NCBI RefSeq assembly: GCF_029892565.1
Contig: NZ_JARXVH010000029.1
Span: forward strand, 1-64,000
Origin: Streptomyces pseudovenezuelae
GTDB taxonomy: Bacteria > Actinomycetota > Actinomycetes > Streptomycetales > Streptomycetaceae
DNA length: 64,000 nucleotides
Direction of reading: 5' to 3'
A program made the translations under genes and the position numbers. The notes under the pieces are model-generated. The model ran no database searches. It worked only from the letters and a program-made list of their open reading frames with translations, and had not been told where the DNA came from. Positions 48,074 through 55,560 of the stretch are shown piece after piece. Position 1 is the stretch's first letter. Each line of letters opens with the position of its first letter.

Positions 48074-48709
48074 GCAACTCCCGACGTGTTTCGGCCGATT
48101 CCGGAGCGGCGGCATAGGTGGTGGTGGTCTGCCGCCGTCTGTCGGAACCGCCGAACGACGCGTGGTAGGAATGCGGGTCGAAGGCGATGAGGTCACCCGG
48201 GGTGGACTCGACGGCGAAAGCAGGCACCTCCGTGTTCTCCATGCCGAGGAAATGGAGCGGATTCTCCAGCTCTGCGGCGAACGTGTCCCAGCTCCCGTCC
48301 CGCCTGTGCGTGCCCGGGATGATCCGCAGCGCTCCGGTGCCGCTCCCGAGCGGTTCCAGGTACTGAACGATCTTGAGCAGCCGCAGCGCACGGTGGTTGC
48401 CGTCCCGGTGCCAGTAGGTGGCACCGTCGTACCGGACCCCGTCCCCGCCGATGTAGGTCACGTCGCTGCCCAGCAGCCGGCGTGCCAGTCGGGGGCAACG
48501 GCCGTCAGCGAGCAGAACCTTCTGGAGCACTTCGCTGCGCTCAGCGATCCGGGCGACGCCCGCGCGTCCTTGCCGGCCGACCACCGGAAAGTTCGCGAAG
48601 GCGTCGGAGATCACCGGCACGACGTCGTTCTGCACACCGCGCAGGTGCAGGAACCCGAACGTCTTGAAGCGTGCGACCTCGGCGTCCGTCACTGACAGAG
48701 GGGCGAGTC

Positions 48710-49522
48710 TCATCCGAAGGGCACCGATCCCGAGACGTAGCGGTTGAGGAAGTAGCGGCGGGTGTCGCGCTGTTCGGTCTCGGTCACTGAGCTTCTTCAA
48801 CTGCGCCCCGGGAGAGGGAAGGTAGGTCTGTCGTTGACGTACGGGTGACCAGCAGCATTGAGCGCGCTGACTGAGACCGACACCTCAGCCACGTCACCCG
48901 ATCAGTGGCCGATCTGAAGAAGCTCACTGGTTCACCGACACAGTTGAACGCCAGCTGTCGACGCACACTGCCGTGCCATGCCGCGTGCAGAACGTTCGTG
49001 TCGAAGACGATGACGTCACCGGGCCGGGACTCGACCACCACCGCGGGAACGTCACCGCCGGCGAGACCGAGATCCTCCTTGTGCCGGATGACGTGCCTGG
49101 TCGGCTCGCCGAGCCAGCCGTTGTCCGCCCGGTGCGATCCGGTACGAAGCGCAGCGCTCCCGCGTCGTGCGCGGTGGCTTCGAGATAGAGAACGAAGCGC
49201 AGGAACGGCGTCTCGTAGAACCCGTCCGAGTCGCCCACAAGGATGTTGGCGTCGCTGGTGATGATCTGATGGTCGCGTTCGAAGAACGCCTCGCAGATTC
49301 CGTGCACCAGGTCCGACCCGGAGACCAGCCCGAGTTCGGGCATCTCGGCGAGGGCATCGAACTTCGACACCCGCTCGTCCGGAAAACGCCCTCCGCCGGC
49401 AGACTCATCGTCCGGTCGAATGCGGTTCGCAGGTCGGCGACGGTTTCTGAGACGGCACTCCGCAGGTGGGCGAAGCCGAACACCCTCAGCTGGCACGCCA
49501 CTTCAACCTCACGGGGCGACAT
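48710..49522 (-). pseudogene. PhyH-type dioxygenase 1, frameshifts plus MITE
   Basis: From ATG 49522 the minus strand reads MSPREVEVACQLRVFGFAHL. It shifts near 49395 to RFPDERVSKFDALAEMPELG and DSDGFYETPFLRFVLYLEAT, then near 49143 (one G missing in a VPGSHR motif) to VVESRPGDVIVFDTNVLHAA and WHGSVRRQLAFNCVGEP. A 137-bp MITE follows, and the frame resumes as VTETEQRDTRRYFLNRYVSG, stopping at 48710. Its stop overlaps the dioxygenase-2 ATG. Its start overlaps the reductase gene end by 14 bases. It is clearly dead. Confidence 0.8.
48789..48925. mobile_element. 137-bp IS5-related MITE
   Basis: Terminal inverted repeats GAGCTTCTTCA (48789-48799) and TGAAGAAGCTC (48915-48925) are flanked by the 3-bp duplication ACT (48786-48788 and 48926-48928). 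Removing it with one ACT restores the dioxygenase frame (GEP-VTETEQ). About 40 subterminal bases (GGCCACTGATCGGGTGACG inward from the right) match the left end of the IS5 element at 28100. It has no coding capacity. Confidence 0.85.
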
Positions 49523-50318
49523 GGGAACCCCCGGGCGAAGGACGCCGACCGGGGAACGACGTCCAGACCGGCCCCGGCTCGTAGTCGTGCATCTGCTCCC
49601 TGTCCCGGGGACCGATGACCACGGCCTCGGGGGCGAAGATCTCGTGTACCTCGGAGATCCTGGCGGCGATCGACTCCGCTCTTCTGCCCGGTGATGCGGC
49701 GTGCAGCCGCGAGCCGCCCGAGAAGAGGCTGCGGATCACGAGGCGGTAGTCGGCGAGCAGTTCGATCGTGCTCGTGTCTTCCGGATCCAGCTGGTCCGCC
49801 TCGCACATGACCAGGCTTCCGGCCGGCAGTCGGCCGACGATCTGAGGCAGACTCACCTCCGGCAGGAGCACACTGACGCCGATGTGGTCCGCCTGTCCCG
49901 TTTCGGAACAGTGCCTGGCGAACGCGGCGAAGCCGATGTCCGAGACCCGGGTCGGTTCGGGGTTGTGCACGAAGGCGACCTCGACATGGTCGCGCCCCAG
50001 CCGCTTCAGGCTTCCCTGCAGTGACTTGACCAGCCCCTCACGGCTGTAGTCGAGCGTGGGCAGGGGAGTGGTGATGTCGACGCCGACCTTGGTCCACACC
50101 GAGGCGTCACCGGGAAGATGGGCGCCGAGGTCTTCCTCCGCTCTCCCGCGGGCATACGCTGGGGCGGTGTCGAAGGTACGGAACCCCTGTGCGATCGCGC
50201 CTTCGACGAAGTCCCGGCTCTCGTCTGTGTCGCGGCCCAGAACCATCAGTCCGTTGAACGATCCGGAGCAGCGCATGGTGCCGACGACGACTGACGGCCC
50301 GTCCTGCGTCGTGTTCAT
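49509..50318 (-). CDS. aldo/keto reductase
   Basis: A 269-residue protein from ATG 50318 (MNTTQDGPSVVVGTMRCSGS). AKR barrel features are GFRTFDTAPAYARGRAEEDL (catalytic Asp, and Tyr in APAY), DASVWTKVGVD (Lys), VEVAFVHNPEP (His) and ADHIGVSVLLPEVSLPQI, with NADPH-site residues near FAPEAVVIGPRDREQMHDY. It is intact. It lies seven bases after the second radical SAM gene and overlaps dioxygenase 1, so it is part of the same operon. It probably reduces a carbonyl on the modified peptide or small product. Confidence 0.85.
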   Translation of the reverse strand: MNTTQDGPSVVVGTMRCSGSFNGLMVLGRDTDESRDFVEGAIAQGFRTFDTAPAYARGRAEEDLGAHLPGDASVWTKVGVDITTPLPTLDYSREGLVKSLQGSLKRLGRDHVEVAFVHNPEPTRVSDIGFAAFARHCSETGQADHIGVSVLLPEVSLPQIVGRLPAGSLVMCEADQLDPEDTSTIELLADYRLVIRSLFSGGSRLHAASPGRRAESIAARISEVHEIFAPEAVVIGPRDREQMHDYEPGPVWTSFPGRRPSPGGSHVAP

Positions 50319-50325
50319 GGGCGCC

Positions 50326-51186
50326 TCATCCCTCGCGAGTTTCCGGACGGCAGATCGCCATGCAGGCGAGCCCGGTGGTGGGCGGTTCGCAGAACGACCG
50401 CTCAAGTGCTTCGCCGATCTCCTGTCGCGTCGCGAAGACCGACACCTGCCGAGAACTGTCGTAGGGGCAACGGCGCAGGAACCCGTCGGCGGACAGATAC
50501 AGCCGCTCGGACTCGCAGGAGCGCGCCACCTCGCCGTGCAACCACGCGTGATAGTCCGACACCACCGTGGTCAGCTGCTCCGACATGCCGAAGAACGTGG
50601 AAATCAGCGCCAGGTCGCGCTTGAGCCCGGGATTCTCGAACCGAAACGTCGGCGACGGCAGAAGCGGGCTGACCTCGACCGGAACCTCCGCGGTCTCGGC
50701 CACGGTGACGATCTCCTTCAGATCGTCCTCGTCCAAGCCGCAGGCGGTGACGTGCAGGCTCGCCCGACGATGCCCCAGCGCCTCGAAAACCGGAGGGGCC
50801 GAGGAGAGCGTCCGGCCTGTGCGGCCCCGTTCCTCCGCCTTGCGGCTGTCGGCGGAAACGGTGATGTGACTGAGCATGCCCGCCACTTCTGCGAGCGCGT
50901 CGAGCCGCGGCCCAGTCCTGGCGGCGGTGACCACCGAGGCCCGAAAGCCGAACTGGACAGCCACACGGACGAGTTGGCCGAACTCGGGGTGGTCCGTCGG
51001 TTCACCGCCCGACAGACACAGCTCCTCGACGCCGACCTCGCGCAGACGGGACAGGGCCCGGGCATAGGTGTCGAGGCTCAGCACGTCGCGTCCGATGTCG
51101 GCCCGGAAGCAGAACCGGCAGTTCACCGAGCAGTTGTCGGCCGTCGAGATCAGCACCCCGCGGAGTGCGCCATACCGGTCGGTCAC
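50326..51186 (-). CDS. radical SAM enzyme 2
   Basis: A 286-residue protein from GTG 51186, overlapping the previous stop (GTGA). The cluster motif CSVNCRFCF (Cys19, 23, 26) binds the [4Fe-4S] that cleaves S-adenosylmethionine. VEELCLSGGEPTDHPEFGQL is the GGE motif. It is shorter than radical SAM 1. C-terminal Cys residues (ARSCESERLYLSADGFLRRC, FCEPPTTGLACMAIC) could bind a further cluster, resembling a short SPASM/twitch. It acts in the cytoplasm, probably as the second radical maturase of the pathway. Confidence 0.9.
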   Translation of the reverse strand: MTDRYGALRGVLISTADNCSVNCRFCFRADIGRDVLSLDTYARALSRLREVGVEELCLSGGEPTDHPEFGQLVRVAVQFGFRASVVTAARTGPRLDALAEVAGMLSHITVSADSRKAEERGRTGRTLSSAPPVFEALGHRRASLHVTACGLDEDDLKEIVTVAETAEVPVEVSPLLPSPTFRFENPGLKRDLALISTFFGMSEQLTTVVSDYHAWLHGEVARSCESERLYLSADGFLRRCPYDSSRQVSVFATRQEIGEALERSFCEPPTTGLACMAICRPETREG

Positions 51187-52478
51187 TGCAACCCCGTCTG
51201 GTCGGTGAGTGCGAGTTCGAGGCCCACCTGGAAGAAGTCGCACATCTGCGGGTCGGGTTCGGGGTTGTTGCGAAGGGCGACGTCGTTGCGGGACGGACCG
51301 CCGCAGACGGCAGCGGCAGGGCACTCCCCGCACTGCCTCGCCGGCAGCAGGTTCTTGGCCGCCCCCGCCAACAGCTCCGGCTGCTCGCGGAGTTGGCTGA
51401 TCGGGAAGATGAACGACTCGTCGCGCCAGTTGAGGTCGAGGATGGAGATCCGCCCGCGCGACAGCAGCGCGGCATTGAGGCCACCGTCCTGCTGGATGTG
51501 TTCGTACAGCTTCGGCAGCCGCGTATCCAGTGCCTGGTAGATGCGGTCGATCGAGGAGAACAGCATGGCGCCGCGGGACAGGGCCAGCAGCCGCGAACGG
51601 AAGACCGCGCGGCACAGGGCCTCGCCGTCGACGTGCCAGCGGCCGGAGATCGGTATCGGTGTGTTGACGTAGATGAAGTTGATGCCGAGCGACAGCACGT
51701 ACTCGACGGTGTTCGGAAGATCGCTCACATTGGTCGGCGTGGGGGTGAGGTTGCACCCCACGTGCACGCCGGCCTCGCGCAACCGCTGGATGTTCCGGTG
51801 GATCCGTTCGTCGGCCGGCTTCCCCGACAGCAGGAATCGCTCGATCTTGTTGGCGTCCGGAGCGCCGTCGAAGGAGACACCGACCCCGTACTTGAACTTC
51901 TTGAAGTGCTCGATCATGGGGTCCTTGATCAGGACACCGTTGGTGACGACGGTGAACTGCACCCGTCCGACGCCGTGCTTCTCGGCGAGTTCGAGGGCGT
52001 ACTCGTCGCCGTACTTCATCAGGTCGAACCGAGTGGTCGGCTCTCCGCCGAACCACTGGATGGTGACCTCGTCCTGCCCCGCGTTCTGCTCGAAGAGGTA
52101 CTCGAGCCCCTCGCGCAGCTCGGGGATGGTGATGTCGTCGGCGCCGGTGTTTGTGTCGACGAAGCAGTACGTGCAGGTCATGTTGCAGCGGTCGGTCACC
52201 ACGATGCGGTAACCACTGATTCGTGGCGGCGTTCCCGTCATGCCCAGTCCGCGGACTCGGTCGAGGACACGATCACGCTGCGGCGCGGTCGGCGTGTCCG
52301 GAGAGAAGCCCAGCTGATCCATCTCCGCCATGAGCTCGGGGTCGAATTCGTCGAGCCGCTTCATTTCGTCGGCGGTAAGACTTGCGCTCACCAGAGAGAC
52401 AGGGTCGAAAACGATACCCTCCGCGCCCTGGGCCACAAGCAGGTACTTGTTCCAGAGTCGATCGGTATCATTTGTCAT
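51183..52478 (-). CDS. radical SAM/SPASM peptide maturase 1
   Basis: A 431-residue protein from ATG 52478 with a strong AGGAGG site. An N-terminal 90-residue region (MTNDTDRLWNKYLLVAQGAE) may recognise the substrate. CNMTCTYCF (Cys98, 102, 105) is the radical SAM cluster motif, with IQWFGGEPTTRFDL. The C-terminal SPASM domain has CGECPAAAVCGGPSRNDVAL and a final Cys in PQMCDFFQVG for auxiliary clusters. SPASM enzymes mostly modify ribosomal peptides by C-S, C-C or epimerisation chemistry. The 116-aa protein encoded upstream is the likely substrate or partner. Confidence 0.92.
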   Translation of the reverse strand: MTNDTDRLWNKYLLVAQGAEGIVFDPVSLVSASLTADEMKRLDEFDPELMAEMDQLGFSPDTPTAPQRDRVLDRVRGLGMTGTPPRISGYRIVVTDRCNMTCTYCFVDTNTGADDITIPELREGLEYLFEQNAGQDEVTIQWFGGEPTTRFDLMKYGDEYALELAEKHGVGRVQFTVVTNGVLIKDPMIEHFKKFKYGVGVSFDGAPDANKIERFLLSGKPADERIHRNIQRLREAGVHVGCNLTPTPTNVSDLPNTVEYVLSLGINFIYVNTPIPISGRWHVDGEALCRAVFRSRLLALSRGAMLFSSIDRIYQALDTRLPKLYEHIQQDGGLNAALLSRGRISILDLNWRDESFIFPISQLREQPELLAGAAKNLLPARQCGECPAAAVCGGPSRNDVALRNNPEPDPQMCDFFQVGLELALTDQTGLQ

Positions 52479-52537
52479 GGTGACCTCCTAAACGCACGGA
52501 ACAAGCCGTGCGTCGGAAATGACCGCACGGTGAGGAG

Positions 52538-52581
52538 CCTGTTGCGGTGTCATCGACGATCGTCGATGACACCGCAACAGG
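52538..52581 (-). terminator. perfect 44-bp palindrome after the 116-aa gene
   Basis: Bases 52538-52559 are the exact reverse complement of 52560-52581 (CCTGTTGCGG...CCGCAACAGG), lying ten bases after the small gene's stop and 60 before radical SAM 1. This mirrors the hairpin after the GG-peptide gene at 34.8 kb and fits partial termination that favours the small protein. Confidence 0.75.
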
Positions 52582-52590
52582 ACGAGACTC

Positions 52591-52941
52591 TTACTCTTCT
52601 TCCGCGATGTCCGCGGCCTTCAGGACGCCCTGAACGATCTCCGTGTAGTGCTTCTTGAGATGCTCACTGTTCTCGGACGTGGCACCGTCGGCGAGGACGA
52701 TGATGCCGGGCAGCGACGGATTGGGCGCCATCAGCACGATGCCGGGCGGGTCCAGGCTGATCGCCATGACCACGTCCTCGACGGGCACCCACTCGACCTT
52801 ATCCTTGATGGCGTCCATGACGCTGACCTGCTTGGTTTTGAAGTCCTCGCGCTCGCCGAACCAGACGCCCGACTTTCCGCGTGATCCCACCGCGTCGGCG
52901 TAGATCAGGTGGTTGTCCTTCTGTTCGCGTGGCTTGGGCAT
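52591..52941 (-). CDS. 116-aa small protein, candidate RiPP precursor or substrate carrier
   Basis: It starts at ATG 52941 with a very strong AGGAGGAG site. The sequence runs MPKPREQKDNHLIYADAVGS, FKTKQVSVMDAIKDKVEWVP, MAISLDPPGIVLMAPNPSLP, HLKKHYTEIVQGVLKAADIA. There is no signal peptide, no Cys and no GG site. It is first in the radical SAM operon and is followed by a perfect palindrome, as expected for an abundantly made precursor. A central Pro-rich segment (about residues 64-80) could be modified. It could equally be a recognition or scaffold protein. I recognise no family. Confidence 0.6.
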   Translation of the reverse strand: MPKPREQKDNHLIYADAVGSRGKSGVWFGEREDFKTKQVSVMDAIKDKVEWVPVEDVVMAISLDPPGIVLMAPNPSLPGIIVLADGATSENSEHLKKHYTEIVQGVLKAADIAEEE

Positions 52942-53202
52942 CCAAACTCCTCCTAAAAGCAGAGTCCGGTCTGTGCTGCCGCGGAGCTAAATTGCGGAAA
53001 GCTCTACGGCCGCTTTCTGCGTGCACACTCTGACCGCTGATAGGCAGTCTCACATGCGGGACCATAAACGCGGTTCATTCTCGGTATATTCGACGATCCC
53101 GCAGGCGCACGAACTGTCCTCGTCGCCTCTACGTACGGGTGTATCGCCGGCCTCCCCGTCCAGCTCACGGGTCTTTTTCCTGACGGGCCCAATGCTCGAC
53201 GT

Positions 53203-53218
53203 CTAGTGAATACACTAG
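53203..53218. promoter_or_regulatory. CTAGTG-AATA-CACTAG dyad upstream of radical SAM operon
   Basis: A perfect 6-bp inverted repeat in the AT-richer region 260 bases upstream of the 116-aa gene. It is a possible regulator site; the operon promoter must lie between 52942 and about 53280, where no gene is visible. Confidence 0.4.
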
Positions 53219-53289
53219 TTCTCCGTCGAAGCCCTACCGCAAATTACCGGGTCGTGCGAACCTAGTTTCTCAAGTGGTTCGAAACGTTT

Positions 53290-53390
53290 TCTCGCAGGGG
53301 CGCACGCAGGGTTCTTGGGTTTTGGCGTAGTTGCTGGTCAAGGGGTCATGCCGAGGAGGTCGAGTGGCTGGGTGAAGGTCTGGTAGGGCA
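53290..53390. repeat. ISAs1 end fragment
   Basis: About 95 bases match, in inverted orientation, the 3' end of the ISAs1 remnant at 42390-42510 (TTGGGTTTTGGCGTAGTTGC; codons for MPYQTFTQPLDLLGMTP). Only the terminal part is present, cut directly by the IS701-like end. Confidence 0.6.
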
Positions 53391-53425
53391 TCTCGTCGTC
53401 GTGTTCCCCGCGATCACCGGGACTC

Positions 53426-53925
53426 AGACACGGCAGCTGTAGATGTGACTGGGTCGTGAGTTGAGGCTGGTCAGCGGGATGGTGGGGTGCCTGCGGGCAT
53501 GAGTACGGCCACCGTGATCTTGAACGTTTGTGACGACGTTTCAGAACCAGGTGGCGGCGGAGGCCACGATAGCCGAGCAGACATGGGCGGCGACGCTCGG
53601 GGCGGTGACCGAAGAGATCGCGGACTGTTTCGAGCGCCGCGAACCACGGACCCTGGTCCGGGAGATGACCGAAGCGATGCTGATGGAGCTGGACACGCGT
53701 AACTGCTGGACGCTCGCCGAGGCCCTTGGCCACCGCGGGCCGCACCGACTGCAGCACTTCCTGTCCCGCGCGGCCGTCGATCACGACCGGGCCCGGGACC
53801 GGATCACTGCCTGGACGGCCGCTGAACTCGCCGATCCGGACGCGGTGTTGATCGTGGACGAAACCGGGGACGAGAAGTCCTCCACGGACTGTGTCGGCGC
53901 GGCCCGCCAATACTCCGGAGCGCTG
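53426..53925 (+). pseudogene. IS701-like transposase copy 2, truncated
   Basis: The left end (CAGACACGGCAGCTGTAG) and the frame from 53530 (MTTFQNQVAAEATIAEQTWA) are almost identical to copy 1 at 37.2 kb down to QYSGAL, after which homology stops at about 53925. The two copies lie in inverted orientation 16 kb apart and could recombine to invert the region between them. Confidence 0.75.
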
Positions 53926-53937
53926 GGGGCCCGTATT

Positions 53938-54236
53938 TCAATAACTGTCGGCGACGGGTGTTTCCGCGGGGGTTGTTCGTGCGTGTAGCTGCTCCATTGT
54001 GCGGGCGGGCGATCCGGGTATCGGCGTGACGAGGATCCCGTGCAGGTCCAGGAGCCGTTTTCCGTCCTGGTACTGGATGGGCAGGTTGGTGCGGTTGACG
54101 CCCAGTAGTTGGGCCAGGAAGGTCATGGTCACCGCTCTGCGGCGGCGCAGGATGGCTGCCAGGAGTCGGTGGGTGTGGTCCTGAGGGGCCACGAAGTTTC
54201 CGGACAGGCACCCAATAGGGTTGTCCTGAACAAGGA
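53938..54236 (-). pseudogene. transposase C-terminal fragment, family uncertain
   Basis: The minus strand reads HTHRLLAAILRRRRAVTMTF, LAQLLGVNRTNLPIQYQDGK and RLLDLHGILVTPIPGSPART, which looks like the C-terminal HTH end of an actinobacterial transposase. Nothing upstream completes it. It is bordered by the IS701 fragment on one side and an IS3 fragment on the other. Confidence 0.4.
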
Positions 54237-54248
54237 AACGAGGAAGAA

Positions 54249-54515
54249 GTGGCGCCACCCAGCAAGTACTCACCGGAGTTCCGCGAGGAAGCCGTCCAGA
54301 TCGCGCTGAGGTCGAGCAAGACGATCTCTGAAGTCGCCCGGGAGCTTGAGCTGAACTCAGAGACGCTACGCGGCTGGGTGAAGAAGCATCAGTAGCAGTA
54401 GGAACCGGCTCTCGATGCGGAGCTGACAGTGAACGAGCGGGCGCGCCTGAAGGAACTCGAACGACACAACCGCGAGCTGGAGATGGAAGTTACCTTCCTG
54501 AAAAAAGGTGTGCCA
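54249..54515 (+). pseudogene. IS3-family OrfA with two in-frame stops
   Basis: From GTG 54249 it reads VAPPSKYSPEFREEAVQIAL, SSKTISEVARELELNSETLR, GWVKKHQ, then TAG-CAG-TAG (54393-54401), then EPALDAELTVNERARLKELE and RHNRELEMEVTFLKKG. This is the HTH and leucine-zipper layout of OrfA. The heptad region with its A-rich AAAAAAGG (54500) is where programmed frameshifting to OrfB would occur, but OrfB is gone. Confidence 0.75.
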
Positions 54516-54539
54516 CGAACGCGGGAGGCTGCTTTGGGT

Positions 54540-55010
54540 AGTTGAGTAGCTGAACGCGGTGCTACACGAGAGATGAAGGATTTTCGGCCCTTCGGAGTCG
54601 CCCTGCGGGGGGAGGCTCCAAACCGTCACATGCTGCGGAAGCGGTGACGCGACCGTGGTGAGCGACTGTGGAAAAGGCGTCCGTGAGGCGTCAGGTGGGG
54701 ATCAGGGAGACGGAGCGCAGTCCCCTTGCAGGGGATCGCTGTTGACGCGTCGTTATTGATTAAACGGCATCAGAACCGGGTGTTACTTTTTGGCCCGGGA
54801 TGAGTCTGGCGGAAACCCGTTTACTGGCCAGGTGGTGCCCGGCGTGGAGGCGACGTGAATCTGGTCTGCTGCTTTCGTGGCAGGGCTTCGGCGTAGTCGG
54901 CTGGCGTCCGGTTCATGATGGTCTGTCAGGTTGATCAGCCGGAAGAGCGGGGCAGGCACAGCATCCAAGATCATGGAGTTCTCGACGCCCCGTGACCTGC
55001 CTGGAAGACC
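54540..55010. other. region with no recognised gene
   Basis: About 470 bases. GC-rich short inverted repeats (TCCCCTTGCAGGGGA, 54721-54735; CCCTTCGGAGTCGCCCTGCGGGG, about 54589-54611) suggest structured RNA or a transposon end. No protein frame is supported. The right part joins the ISAs1 gene. Confidence 0.35.
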
Positions 55011-55560
55011 GTGCCTACCGACGCGTCATCGCTGATCCCGCCTGCCCTTGACCGGCTCCGCCAGCATCCCGAGGTCGCACCGGAAGAGGTGCCCGGACTA
55101 TTGGAGCGCCTCGCCCAGGTGCCCGATCCGCGTGATCCCCGCGGAGTGCGCCACGCTCTGGTCGTCGTCCTCGCCTTGTCCGCCTGCGCCGTGCTGGCGG
55201 GGGCAACGTCAATACTGGCGGTCGGCGAGTGGATCACCGACGCTCCGCCCCACGTGCTGGAACACGTTGGGGTGCGGCTCGACCCCCTGTTTCCCAAACG
55301 CTCCCTACCTGCGGAAACGACGGTTCGCAGGCTGCTGGCCCGGATCGACGGCGACGCATTGGACTTGGCGGTCGGTCGCTGGCTCGCTGACCGCCGCAAC
55401 CCCGCAGCAGGCGGACTGCGCGGCCTGGCGGTTGACGGGAAGAGCCTTCGCGGAGCCGCCAGGGCGAAGGGACGCAAGATCCACCTAATCGCAGCCCTGG
55501 ACCATGCCACGGGCCTGGTCCTGGCCCAGCTGGACGTCCGGGAGAAGACGAACGAGATGA
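55011..55560 (+). pseudogene. ISAs1-family transposase, N-terminal part
   Basis: It reads VPTDASSLIPPALDRLRQHP, LAQVPDPRDPRGVRHALVVV, ATSILAVGEWITDAPPHVLE and GLRGLAVDGKSLRGAARAKG (first Asp, VDGKSLRG), then ALDHATGLVLAQLDVREKTN and EMT, where the IS1182 element is inserted. The remainder follows at 57355-58004. Confidence 0.8.

Larger units (their letters stand above)
46735..48713 (-). pseudogene. PhyH-type dioxygenase 2, interrupted by IS630
   Basis: From ATG 48713 the minus strand reads MRLAPLSVTDAEVARFKTFG, YWHRDGNHRALRLLKIVQYL (HxD iron ligands), ALRIIPGTHRRDGSWDTF and FDPHSYHASFGGSDRRRQTT (distal His and the Arg that binds 2-oxoglutarate). It breaks after ETRREL at about 48075. The tail SNYLLADRSVL and the stop TAG lie at 46735-46772, beyond the IS630 element. 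The intact paralog at 63315 reads RRELSDYLLADRPALRES across this point. Only a C-terminal tail is displaced, so a truncated but possibly active protein could still be made. Confidence 0.8.

Noticed and set aside
54540..54980. possible group II intron remnant (structured GC-rich stretch)
   Set aside because: No domain V-like hairpin or reverse transcriptase sequence is visible; the hairpins are too generic.
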